From positions 89,904 through 153,903 of the forward strand of contig JBCCIS010000003.1 of NCBI GenBank assembly GCA_039028155.1: a DNA stretch of 64,000 nucleotides, written 5' to 3'. The DNA comes from Pseudomonadota bacterium (GTDB taxonomy: Bacteria > Pseudomonadota > Alphaproteobacteria > SP197). Under the pieces are notes generated by a model. It searched no databases. It was not told the DNA's origin and was given only the letters and a program-made list of their open reading frames with translations. The position numbers and the translations under genes were made by a program. This document shows, piece after piece, positions 53,324-61,257 of the stretch. The stretch's first letter is position 1. Each line of letters opens with the position of its first letter.

Positions 53324-54886
53324 ATGGGTATCGTTACCGAAGACAATCGCTACTGGTGGGTCGCCAGCGCGATGGCTCTGTGCGTCGTCGTGCTGACGAT
53401 CGACTTTTTCGGCGTTTCGGTAGCACTACCCTCGATTGGACGCGAACTGGGCACCAGCACGTCGACCCTCGCCTGGGTCATCAATGCCTTCATGCTGGGC
53501 CTGGTCGGCACACTGGTCGTCGGTGGACGCCTTGGTGATTTGCTTGGTCGACGCAGAATGCTGTTGGCCGGGCTCCTTACCTTCACCGCAAGTTCAATCC
53601 TGTGCGGCCTCGCGCCGTCAGCCGTGTGGCTCATCGTTGGGCGCGCAATTCAGGGCGCGGCGGCGGGTTTTCTGTTCAGCAATTCTCTCTCCATTGCCAC
53701 GAATGCATTTCCCAGCGACAAGCGTCATGTCGCCGTCAGCTTTTGGGCCGGCATCGGCACGGTGGGTTCGGCGGTCGGTCCCTTTGTCGGCGGCCTGTTG
53801 ACCGACGAACTGTCCTGGCGCTGGTTCTTCTTCATCAACATTCCGTTCGGTGTCGCCGCGCTGTTTTTGATCCTGCTGGTCGTTCGCGAGTCGCGGGACG
53901 AAGACGCACCACGGATCATCGATTGGATGGGCTGTACACTGACGATCGCCGGCATGGTGCTTCTCGTCTTGGGATTGGAGCTTTCCAACAGCCTGGGCTG
54001 GCAAGACCTTGCCGTCTGGATCACGCTGGTCGTGGCGGTGGTGGTCTTGGCGGCCTTTGTCATTGTCGAGCGGAAGGTTCGGTTTCCCCTCATTGATTTC
54101 CAGCTCTTCTCCGGCCGGGACTTTGTCTGCGCGTCGCTGATCGGTTTTTTGATCAACTTCACGCTGGGCGCGCTGATGCTGTTTCTGGCGCTCTACCTGC
54201 AGCATGTGCTCCGTCTCTCACCGCTTACCGCCGGCCTTATCTTTCTCGGGTACTCCGTGATGCTGGCGGTTGTATCGTTGCTGAACGCCAAGATCATGGA
54301 GACGCTGGGTCCCCGGCACACCGTGATCATCGGCATGGCGCTGAATGCCGCCAGCTTTCTCATTCTCTTCTTCTGCGACACGGAAACCGGTATCGCCGTG
54401 ATCGTCGCGGCGCTCGCGCTGGGCGGTGCCGGCCAGGCGCTCGCCTATACGACAGCTGCCTCGATCGCCATGGCATCCGTGCCCGAACAGAAGGGCGGCG
54501 CGGCCTCCGGCACGCTTGGCTGCGTGCGGATCGCTGGCACGGCGGTTGGCGTCGCGGTCGCCACCGCTCTCTTCAAGGCCCTGGAGAACGATGAACTTTC
54601 GGCGCTGATCGCCAAGGCCGGCGGGTCCCTTTCTGCCGCCAGTATTCGTGAGATCAAAGGCCTGCTTGCCGGCACCGATGCCGCCGCCGCCGAGCTCGCC
54701 AAGGCGGCGCCTGCCGCGGCGTCAACGATGAGAACGATCGTGGACCAGGCATTTGTCACCGGTTTCGGAGGTCTGATGGCCTTTTGTGCCGTCTTGTCGG
54801 TGATTGGCGTCGCCGTTGCCTTCATGCTTCGCCCCGTCCTTGTCACAGCCAAGGACGAAGTCATCGAGGAGATCGAACCTGAATAG
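53324..54886 (+). CDS. DHA2-type MFS drug exporter, paralogue 3
   Basis: 520 residues from ATG 53324, preceded by GGGGGA. It opens GIVTEDNRYWWVASAMALCVVVLTIDFFGVSVALP, keeps LGRRRMLLAG and FVGGLLTDELSWRWFFFINIPFG, and ends in a short acidic tail (KDEVIEEIEPE) absent from the other two. It is the third member of the tandem family. The intact terminator of the converging hsp20 gene follows it. Confidence 0.9.
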   Translation: MGIVTEDNRYWWVASAMALCVVVLTIDFFGVSVALPSIGRELGTSTSTLAWVINAFMLGLVGTLVVGGRLGDLLGRRRMLLAGLLTFTASSILCGLAPSAVWLIVGRAIQGAAAGFLFSNSLSIATNAFPSDKRHVAVSFWAGIGTVGSAVGPFVGGLLTDELSWRWFFFINIPFGVAALFLILLVVRESRDEDAPRIIDWMGCTLTIAGMVLLVLGLELSNSLGWQDLAVWITLVVAVVVLAAFVIVERKVRFPLIDFQLFSGRDFVCASLIGFLINFTLGALMLFLALYLQHVLRLSPLTAGLIFLGYSVMLAVVSLLNAKIMETLGPRHTVIIGMALNAASFLILFFCDTETGIAVIVAALALGGAGQALAYTTAASIAMASVPEQKGGAASGTLGCVRIAGTAVGVAVATALFKALENDELSALIAKAGGSLSAASIREIKGLLAGTDAAAAELAKAAPAAASTMRTIVDQAFVTGFGGLMAFCAVLSVIGVAVAFMLRPVLVTAKDEVIEEIEPE

Positions 54887-55014
54887 GCCGTTGTCCGTTT
54901 TCCGCTAGGGGGAGAACATCAACGTGATCCAGATCGAGAAAAGGGGTTCGCGCAACCGCCTGTAAACGGCGCCGATGTCGTGGAACGAGACTGATCGGCT
55001 ACTCCGGAAAACGA

Positions 55015-55044
55015 AAGAGCGCCGGGCCAAAAGCCCGACGCTCT
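55015..55044 (-). terminator. Intrinsic terminator of hsp20
   Basis: On the minus strand GAGCGTCGGGC, TTTTG and GCCCGGCGCTC form a long GC-rich stem followed by TTTCGTTTT. It lies 21 bases after the hsp20 stop. A degraded near-copy of one arm lies at 53092-53125. Confidence 0.8.
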
Positions 55045-55065
55045 CCTTAGACCATTCAACGATTG

Positions 55066-55542
55066 TTAAGCGGCCTTCTTGTCGCTCTCGTCGATCAGCT
55101 TGCCGGCGACCTTCTCGCCAGACTGGATCGCGATCTTGCGCGGCTTTTTCTCTTCAGGAATTTCGCGCTTCAGATCGATGTGGAGCAGGCCGTTGACCAA
55201 CCGTGCGCTCACGACCTTGACGTGGTCGGCGAGCTGGAAGGTGCGCTTGAAGCTGCGCCCGGCAATACCGCGATAGAGGAAGTTGCGGTCGTCTCCGGTC
55301 TTGTCTTCGGAGATCCGGCCGCTGACGTGAAGGGTGTCCTCACGCGCCTCGATCTCGACATCGTCCTCACTGAAACCGGCGACAGCCATCGTGATCTGAT
55401 AGGTGTCGGCGTCCAGCTTCTCGATGTTGTAGGGCGGATAACCGGTCTGATCGGCGACACCGGTCGTCGAATCAAGCAGGTTCATCATGCGGTCGAAGCC
55501 GACCGTCGAACGGAAAAGGGGAGAGAAATCATAACGGGTCAT
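55066..55542 (-). CDS. Small heat-shock protein (Hsp20/alpha-crystallin, IbpA-like)
   Basis: 158 residues from ATG 55542, with AGGAGG about ten bases upstream; the longer frame covers the leader. The N-terminal TRYDFSPLFRSTVGFDRMMNLLD is typical of class A rhizobial Hsp20. An alpha-crystallin domain follows (YQITMAVAGFSEDDVEIEAREDTLHVSGR to GLLHIDLKREIPEEKKPRKI), with the IAI-type C-terminal anchor. It is an ATP-independent holdase that forms oligomers on unfolding proteins. A sigma-32 promoter and a ROSE-like thermometer precede it. Confidence 0.95.
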   Translation of the reverse strand: MTRYDFSPLFRSTVGFDRMMNLLDSTTGVADQTGYPPYNIEKLDADTYQITMAVAGFSEDDVEIEAREDTLHVSGRISEDKTGDDRNFLYRGIAGRSFKRTFQLADHVKVVSARLVNGLLHIDLKREIPEEKKPRKIAIQSGEKVAGKLIDESDKKAA

Positions 55543-55546
55543 TGCC

Positions 55547-55654
55547 ACATATCCTCCTATGAGCAACATGTAGTTCCAAGTGGCCCACCCATCTGGGCTG
55601 GGCCGGTGAAGTGTCCGCAAATGGCGTTCCCGCAACGCGGCGAACGCCGGACAC
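55547..55654 (-). promoter_or_regulatory. ROSE-like RNA thermometer in the hsp20 leader
   Basis: Three hairpins can be drawn in the minus-strand leader. The first has GTGTCCG paired with CGGACAC (55611-55654) enclosing GGCGTTC/GAACGCC. The second is GGCCCA with TGGGCC (55582-55604). The third is ACATGTTGCT-cat-AGGAGGATATGT (55547-55571), in which the Shine-Dalgarno AGGAGG pairs with TTGCT. A U(U/C)GCU facing the Shine-Dalgarno sequence, with a bulged G, is the hallmark of ROSE elements, which melt on heating. Confidence 0.8.
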
Positions 55655-55661
55655 GCTCTTG

Positions 55662-55689
55662 ATATGGGGCCGATCGGACCGGTTTCAAG
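55662..55689 (-). promoter_or_regulatory. Sigma-32 (RpoH) heat-shock promoter of hsp20
   Basis: CTTGAAA (55683-55689), 13 bases, then CCCCATAT (55662-55669) on the minus strand match the RpoH consensus. The predicted start near 55655 gives a leader of about 110 bases, beginning right before the first thermometer hairpin. Confidence 0.88.
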
Positions 55690-55753
55690 TCCCACGGAAG
55701 GCCATCTAACCTGCTGATAAGGAACGAAAGTCAGGCGAAATCATGGCGTCTGG

Positions 55754-56179
55754 CTATTCCTGGCGCCAGGGCAGACCGGCGAGCTTCCAGCCACCGACAC
55801 GGCCGCGATGGCCTTCGGCGTCCTTGTCGCCTTCGAAGCCCTCGGCGACGTTGTAGCAGGGGCCGAAACCGGCCGCGGTCATCGCCATCGCCGCGTTGCG
55901 CGAACGCGCGCCCGAGCGGCAGATGAACAGCAGCGGCTGACCGGCTTCCAGCCCTTGGGCCTTCAGGTCGTCGACAAACGCCTGGTTGGGTGCGCCGTCG
56001 GGATAACGCAGCAGCTCAACCAACAGCACGTGTTTGCCGATCGGCGTCAGGTCGGGCACGCCGACATAGCGCCACTCGGCCTCGGTTCTGACGTCGATCA
56101 GAACAGCGTTTTCATTTTCGTCCAGCAGCGTCCAAGCATCAGGCGGCACCAGATCACCGGCATAAGGCGGCGTGTTCAT
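55754..56179 (-). CDS. Rhodanese domain protein
   Basis: About 141 residues from ATG 56179, with AGGGA seven bases upstream. One rhodanese domain: AWTLLDENENAVLIDVRTEAEWRYVG and the active loop LLFICRSGARSRNAAMAM, whose Cys carries the persulfide. A C-terminal segment GFEGDKDAEGHRGRVGGWKLAGLPW matches the family found near thiosulfate and sulfur-relay genes. The acceptor is unknown. Confidence 0.9.
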   Translation of the reverse strand: MNTPPYAGDLVPPDAWTLLDENENAVLIDVRTEAEWRYVGVPDLTPIGKHVLLVELLRYPDGAPNQAFVDDLKAQGLEAGQPLLFICRSGARSRNAAMAMTAAGFGPCYNVAEGFEGDKDAEGHRGRVGGWKLAGLPWRQE

Positions 56180-56559
56180 GGCTCGTCCCTTCTTTCCTTC
56201 AGAAAAGTCCCGGCTCGGCGGCTCTACCGGCATGCCCGAAAAGAACAACAAACGCAACCACGCGCGGCGATGTCAACCATTGCTCATTGGCAGGGAGGAA
56301 ACGCTCCGTTCCTCCCCTCTCCCCAGCTGGAGAGCGAGCGTGACTTCTGAACTTCTTTACTCAATGCCCGCGGACAAAGGGCGACGTGATGTCTTTATGG
56401 CTGCAAGAGTTCGAATCCGCCCGGCAACGTGGCCGGTGCACGCAACCACAAAGATGTGTCTTTGCGCTCGGCTACTCGCCGATGCAACACGCAACCGCCT
56501 TCCGATTATCGAACGAGTGGTTTAGGTTCACCGCCGGGTTCGATCGTTTGGGGGACAGT
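56180..56559. other. 380-base divergent intergenic region
   Basis: The region between the rhodanese and SDR genes contains one exact inverted repeat, GGGAGGAA-acgctccg-TTCCTCCC, at 56293-56316. No T-run follows on either strand and I see no clear promoter. A GTTCGAATCC string near 56409 resembles a tRNA T-loop, but its flanks do not pair. I see no gene. Confidence 0.4.
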
Positions 56560-57309
56560 GTGGAGTTTAACGACAAGGTCGTGTTGATCACCGGCGCGAC
56601 ATCGGGCATCGGCGAAGCGACCGCGCGTGCGTTTGCCAACGCCGGCGCACGCTTGATGTTGACCGGGCGCAATACCGAACGCGGTTGCGCGCTGGCCAGC
56701 GAAACACGCGGTGCGTTTACCGCGGGCGACATTTCCGATCGCGCGTTCGCCGACCGCTTGGTCGGCGACACCGTCGCGCGTCACGGCCGGCTCGACGTTC
56801 TCGTCAACAACGCCGGCACGATCTATCGCCGGACAGTCGCCGACATGACCGACGAAGAGTGGCGGACCACCATGGATGTCAACGTAAACGCCGTCTTCTA
56901 TCTATGCCGCGCTGCGATCATCGCCATGCGCGAACAAGGTGGTGGCGCCATCGTCAATGTTTCCTCCGACGCCGCCTTTATCGGCGCCAGCGCCATGCCC
57001 GCCTATTGCGCCAGCAAGGCCGCCGTCATGCAGATGACCCGCGCAATGGCGCTGGACCATGCGCGCGAGGGCCTGCGGATCAACGCCGTCTGTCCCGACA
57101 TGGTCAGAACACCCATGCTGGCGAGCGAGGCGCGCCAAATGGGCAGCGACCCCGAAACCTATTTCGCCGAAGGTGGCGAGGGCATTCCCATGGGCCGAAT
57201 CGGCGAGCCCGAGGAAGTGGCCGATGCCGTTCTTTACCTCGCCTCCGACAAGGCCAGTTTCGTGACCGGTGCCGGCCTCCTGGTCGACGGCGGCGCGACG
57301 GCGACATAA
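56560..57309 (+). CDS. SDR family oxidoreductase
   Basis: About 249 residues from a GTG at 56560 behind GGGGGA; the upstream frame has no homology. Classical SDR marks are VLITGATSGIGEATARAFANAG, DVLVNNAGTIYRR, SSDAAFIGASAMPAYCASKAA and the terminal VTGAGLLVDGGATAT. It is the first gene of a run of four and a close paralogue of the next gene, sharing RAMALDHAREG and IPMGRIGEPE blocks. The substrate is unknown. Confidence 0.9.
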   Translation: MEFNDKVVLITGATSGIGEATARAFANAGARLMLTGRNTERGCALASETRGAFTAGDISDRAFADRLVGDTVARHGRLDVLVNNAGTIYRRTVADMTDEEWRTTMDVNVNAVFYLCRAAIIAMREQGGGAIVNVSSDAAFIGASAMPAYCASKAAVMQMTRAMALDHAREGLRINAVCPDMVRTPMLASEARQMGSDPETYFAEGGEGIPMGRIGEPEEVADAVLYLASDKASFVTGAGLLVDGGATAT

Positions 57310-57321
57310 GGGGCGGCACTC

Positions 57322-58077
57322 ATGTTTCACGGTAAGACAGCGCTCGTCACCGGGGCGACATCGGGCATCGGACGCGCGACCGCGCGTGCCTTCGCCAAGT
57401 CCGGTGCCAAGGTCATGCTGACCGGGCGCAACGAGTCGCGCGGTCAGGACGTTTTGGCGGAGTGCGGCGAGGACGCCGGTTTCCTGGCCGGCAACGTCAC
57501 CGACTCGTCCTTTGCCAGCCAGCTGGTCAGCCAAACGGTCGAACGGTTTGGCAGTTTAGACATCCTGGTCAACAACGCCGGCATCGATGTTGGCCTCGAT
57601 GCGCCGCAAACCACGGACGAACAATGGCTCGACGTCATGGCGACGAACCTCGACGCGGTCTTCTATTTCTGCCGCGCCGGTGTGCGCCAGATGCGCCGCC
57701 AGGGCACCGGCGGCGCCATCGTCAATATCGGATCCGACTGGTCGCTGGTGGCCGGCAAGCAGGCCGTTGCCTATTGTGCGTCGAAGGGCGGTGTCCTGAT
57801 GCTATCGAAATCCATGGCGTTGGACCACGCGCGCGAGAACATCCGTGTCAACGTCGTCTGCCCGGCGGAGATCGACACGCCGATGATCGACGAAACCGCG
57901 AAAGCCCACGGCAAGGACGTCGCCGAAGCGCGCGCCGCCTTTGCCGAGGCGATACCCATGGGCCGCATCGGCGAACCGGAGGACGTTGCCGCCGCCGTCT
58001 TGTTTCTGGCATCCGATGCCGCGCGCTTCATCACCGGCACGGCGCTCAGCGTTGATGGAGGCACCACCGCGCAATGA
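57322..58077 (+). CDS. SDR family oxidoreductase (paralogue of the preceding gene)
   Basis: 251 residues with ALVTGATSGIGRATARAFAKSG, DILVNNAGIDVG, the Ser in IGSDWSLVAGKQAVAYCASKGG and a C-terminal ITGTALSVDGGTTAQ. The central residues SDWS..YCASK are the catalytic set. It starts 12 bases after the previous SDR and overlaps the hydroxyacid dehydrogenase gene by four bases (ATGA). The pair may oxidise successive hydroxyls of one substrate or form a hetero-oligomer. Confidence 0.92.
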   Translation: MFHGKTALVTGATSGIGRATARAFAKSGAKVMLTGRNESRGQDVLAECGEDAGFLAGNVTDSSFASQLVSQTVERFGSLDILVNNAGIDVGLDAPQTTDEQWLDVMATNLDAVFYFCRAGVRQMRRQGTGGAIVNIGSDWSLVAGKQAVAYCASKGGVLMLSKSMALDHARENIRVNVVCPAEIDTPMIDETAKAHGKDVAEARAAFAEAIPMGRIGEPEDVAAAVLFLASDAARFITGTALSVDGGTTAQ

Positions 58078-59051
58078 CACGCACACCGCGAATCCTGCTC
58101 CATTGCAGTGAGGATTCTTCGACACGGATCGGCGCGCAGATTGAAGCGCATCTGCCGGGAACGGAAACCGCGATCGTCAACGACTACGATGGACTGGCCG
58201 CCGGCATAGCGTCCTTTCAGCCGAACATCGTCTACAGCGAGGTCTTCATGCGTGAGGACTATCCGCGTGAGGCGCTGTTCAGCCAGGACGGCTTAACCTG
58301 GGTCCATGTTTCCGGTGCGGGCATCAACCACCTGGTGCCCTGGAACACGGATGCGGTGACGGTCTCCAATGCCGGCGGCGTCCAGGATGACGGCATGGCA
58401 CAGTTCGCCTTCGCGCGCCTGTTCGCGATCAACTGCAACTTCTTCGCCTATCACGAACAGCAGCAGCGCCATGAATGGCGCGAGCTGGACAACCTGAACT
58501 CTGTCGGCGGCACCTTGACCGTTGTCGGTCTGGGACGCATCGGCCGCGCGTGCGCGCGCGTCGGCGCGCAACTGGGCATGACCGTTTACGGCGTGCGCGC
58601 CAGGCCTGAACCGATGGACGGCGTCGCCGAGGTGGTCAGTCCCGACCGCATGAACGAGGTGCTGGCGAAGAGCGATTATGTCATCGTCGTGACACCGCTG
58701 ACCGATGCCACGCGCGGGCTGATCGGCGCTGAGGCATTTGCCGCGCTGAAACCGGGCGCCATCATCCACAACATGGCGCGCGGCCACGTCGTCGACGAGG
58801 ACGCCATGGTCGAGGCGCTCAACACCGGCCGCCTGCGCGCGGCCTCCGTCGATGTCTTCGCTGAGGAACCGCTGCCAGCCTCGAGCCCCTTGTGGGATCA
58901 ACCCAACCTCTATATCACACCCCATATCGGCGGCATGCTGACCTATGAGGAGTATGACCGCCGCTCGACCCAGGTGTTTCTCGATAACCTCGACCGGTGG
59001 CGCGCCGGTGAGCCGCTCGAAAACATCTGTCATCCGGTGCGCGGATACTGA
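58074..59051 (+). CDS. D-2-hydroxyacid dehydrogenase family protein
   Basis: 325 residues. The NAD-binding motif is TVVGLGRIGRACARVGAQLGM, and the catalytic Arg, Glu and His lie in HNMARGHVVDEDAM, VFAEEPLP and YITPHIGGM. An N-terminal half typical of the GyaR/PdxB group is present. It reduces 2-oxoacids or oxidises D-2-hydroxyacids. It is translationally coupled to the upstream SDR, so the three dehydrogenases probably form one pathway. Confidence 0.92.
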   Translation: MTRTPRILLHCSEDSSTRIGAQIEAHLPGTETAIVNDYDGLAAGIASFQPNIVYSEVFMREDYPREALFSQDGLTWVHVSGAGINHLVPWNTDAVTVSNAGGVQDDGMAQFAFARLFAINCNFFAYHEQQQRHEWRELDNLNSVGGTLTVVGLGRIGRACARVGAQLGMTVYGVRARPEPMDGVAEVVSPDRMNEVLAKSDYVIVVTPLTDATRGLIGAEAFAALKPGAIIHNMARGHVVDEDAMVEALNTGRLRAASVDVFAEEPLPASSPLWDQPNLYITPHIGGMLTYEEYDRRSTQVFLDNLDRWRAGEPLENICHPVRGY

Positions 59052-59085
59052 CGTCATCCGACACCAGGAAAGAGGGAAGAAGGTC

Positions 59086-59727
59086 ATGAGTGAACCGGCC
59101 CTGACACCACCGTCGCCGCGACGCATCACGTCGATCGAGGATCTGGAAGCGCACTATGACGCGCCCGTGCCGCGCTCGCTGATCAAGGAGCTCGATCACC
59201 TCAACGAGCACTATCGTCAGTTCGTCGAAAAGTCGCCGTTCGTCGCCGTCGCGACAAGCGGCCCCGGTGGCCTTGACTGTTCACCGCGCGGCGACCCCGC
59301 CGGTTTCGTGCGCATCGCCGACGACAAGACGCTGATGATCCCGGACCGGCGCGGCAACAACCGGCTGGATACCCTGCGTAACCTGGTCGCGGATCCGCGC
59401 ATCTCACTGCTGTTCTTGATCCCCGGCATCGGCGAGACCCTGCGCATCAACGGGCACGCGGAGATCGTCGTCGACGAGGCGCTCAACGACAGCTTCGCGA
59501 TGAACGAAAAAGCGCCGCGTAGCGTCATCGTGGTCACCATCAACCGCGTCTACTACCAGTGCCAGAAGGCGCTGCATCGCTCGCGTCTGTGGGACCCCGA
59601 CGCGCAACTGCCGCGCTCGGCCCTGCCGTCGGCGGGCACGATGAACAAGGTCTTCGCTGACGGCGACTTTGACGCCGAGGCCTATGACCGGAACTATCCC
59701 GAGCATATGAAAAAGACGATCTACTGA
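59086..59727 (+). CDS. Pyridoxamine 5'-phosphate oxidase-like FMN-binding protein
   Basis: About 213 residues from ATG 59086, right after GAGGGAAGAAGG. It belongs to the PPOX-type split-barrel group (MSMEG_1061-like): EKSPFVAVATSGPGGLDCSPRGDPAGFV, LMIPDRRGNNRLDTLRNLVADPRISLLFLIPG and MNEKAPRSVIVVTINRVYYQCQKAL. Such proteins use FMN or F420 to reduce small molecules; pyridoxamine oxidation itself is not implied. It is the last gene of the four-gene run. Confidence 0.87.
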   Translation: MSEPALTPPSPRRITSIEDLEAHYDAPVPRSLIKELDHLNEHYRQFVEKSPFVAVATSGPGGLDCSPRGDPAGFVRIADDKTLMIPDRRGNNRLDTLRNLVADPRISLLFLIPGIGETLRINGHAEIVVDEALNDSFAMNEKAPRSVIVVTINRVYYQCQKALHRSRLWDPDAQLPRSALPSAGTMNKVFADGDFDAEAYDRNYPEHMKKTIY

Positions 59728-60095
59728 GATCGCCTTCCTGACGGGTCGGACGCCCTGATTGGCGCGTACGCGCCTGGCACCACCGCGCCAAAGCGGCGGG
59801 TGTCAGGCCGTCGGGCCCCGTGTCTCTGCCTGCTGGCCCGGCTCCTCACCATACAGAACTGAAACGTTCTTTGCGTCTCGACGCAACGAAGTGGAAACAC
59901 GGCGCTCCAATCTACGTCAGCGCCGTTCAACGGTTCGTGTTCGCCCCGTGATCACACGTGTCGCACAACAGACACGTGGCCCCCTCCCCGGCGATCAGGC
60001 GACCTGTGAACGGCTTGGCGTTTGAATGACCAGAGCGTCACGCGCCGGTTCAATAAACAGCAACAGCTACTGCGGTATTAGGAAGGAAGAGAGAA
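59728..60095. promoter_or_regulatory. 368-base region upstream of glnII with inverted repeats
   Basis: No gene is seen. GGCGCGTACGCGCC at 59761-59774 is an exact palindrome; CACGTGTC and GACACGTG (59955-59962, 59971-59978) form an 8-base inverted repeat with an 8-base spacer, 118 bases before the glnII ATG. A sigma-54 promoter, expected for GSII in rhizobia, could not be found. GGAAGGAAGAG precedes the ATG. Confidence 0.4.
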
Positions 60096-61190
60096 ATGAG
60101 CACGCTGAGTTTTGCCGAGTATATCTGGCTAGACGGCGACTGGCCCACCCAGTCGTCCCGCTCTAAAGCCCGTGTTGTCGCGGTTCCCGAAAACCCCGAA
60201 CCGTCCGATTTCCCTGAATGGAGCTTTGATGGCTCGTCGACGCAACAGGCCGACGGAGACGATTCCGACTGCCTGTTGTCACCGGTCCGTGTGGCGCGCG
60301 ACCCGCTGCGCGGTGACAACGCCTATCTGGTGCTGTGCGAGGTTCTGAACCCCGACGGCACGCCCCATGAGTCTAACCATCGCGCGACCTTGTGTCGTGT
60401 GCTGGACGCCGCTGGTTCCGAGGTCGATGCCTGGGCCGGATTCGAACAGGAATACACGATCTATCATGACGGCCGTCCGCTCGGCTTCCCGGCGAACGGC
60501 TTCCCCGGCCCACAGGGCCCCTACTATTGCGGCAACGGCGCCGATCGTGCTTTCGGGCGCGATCTGGTCGAGGCCCACGCCGGCGCATGCACCGAAGCCG
60601 GTTTGATGTTCTACGGCATCAACGCGGAAGTCATGCCCGGTCAATGGGAGTTCCAGATCGGCTATCGCGGCATCGATGGCGAGAGCGGCGATGCGCTGAA
60701 GATCGCCGACCATCTGTGGCTGGCGCGTTTTCTGCTGCAACGCCTGGGCGAGCGGTTCGAATTGAAGGTGTCGTTCGACAACAAGCCGATCGACGGCGAC
60801 TGGAATGGCGCGGGTCTGCACACCAACTTCTCGACCGCCGAGACCCGCGATCCCGCTAAGGGTCTGGACGCCATCCATGCGGCCATCGACGCGTTGTCCC
60901 ATCGCCACGAACACCACATCCCACACTATGGCGAGGGATTGCATGCGCGCCTGACCGGCCTGCATGAGACCTGCGACATCAACACGTTCAAGTCCGGTGT
61001 CGCCCATCGTGGCGCGTCGATCCGCATTCCCCAGCCCGTGGCCCTGAAGGGCTACGGCTACTTCGAGGACCGCCGACCAGGCGCCAACGCCGATCCCTAC
61101 CGGGTTGCGGCATGCCTGGTAGCCTCGGTGTGCGGTGTCTACGACGCTGAACTCGAACTTGCAGATGGGCCCGTTTCGATCGCGGCCTGA
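60096..61190 (+). CDS. glnII: Glutamine synthetase type II (GSII)
   Basis: 364 residues, far shorter than GSI (about 470) and matching the eukaryotic/rhizobial GSII type. SFAEYIWLDGDWPTQSSRSKARVV, then PEWSFDGSSTQQADGDDSDCLL, AGFEQEYTIY and GQWEFQIGYR carry the family blocks, with metal-site glutamates and the ATP-site region GAGLHTNFSTAETR. It makes glutamine from glutamate and ammonia. A hairpin and a glutaminase gene follow directly. The adenylylation tyrosine of GSI is not expected in this type. Confidence 0.95.
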   Translation: MSTLSFAEYIWLDGDWPTQSSRSKARVVAVPENPEPSDFPEWSFDGSSTQQADGDDSDCLLSPVRVARDPLRGDNAYLVLCEVLNPDGTPHESNHRATLCRVLDAAGSEVDAWAGFEQEYTIYHDGRPLGFPANGFPGPQGPYYCGNGADRAFGRDLVEAHAGACTEAGLMFYGINAEVMPGQWEFQIGYRGIDGESGDALKIADHLWLARFLLQRLGERFELKVSFDNKPIDGDWNGAGLHTNFSTAETRDPAKGLDAIHAAIDALSHRHEHHIPHYGEGLHARLTGLHETCDINTFKSGVAHRGASIRIPQPVALKGYGYFEDRRPGANADPYRVAACLVASVCGVYDAELELADGPVSIAA

Positions 61191-61210
61191 AGATCTTCTT
61201 TGTCATCGAC

Positions 61211-61239
61211 GAGGGGCCGGACGCTGTGTCCGGCCCCTC
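61211..61239 (+). terminator. Strong hairpin between glnII and the glutaminase gene
   Basis: GAGGGGCCGGAC-gctgt-GTCCGGCCCCTC is an exact 12-base stem with a 5-base loop, 20 bases after the glnII stop and 18 bases before the glutaminase ATG. No T-run follows, so it may attenuate read-through or protect the glnII message rather than terminate fully. Confidence 0.65.
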
Positions 61240-61257
61240 AACTCGGGAGTCTCAGAC

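Noticed and set aside
56409-56418. GTTCGAATCC, resembling a tRNA T-loop
   Set aside because: The flanks cannot form a T-stem and no anticodon or acceptor arm is found.
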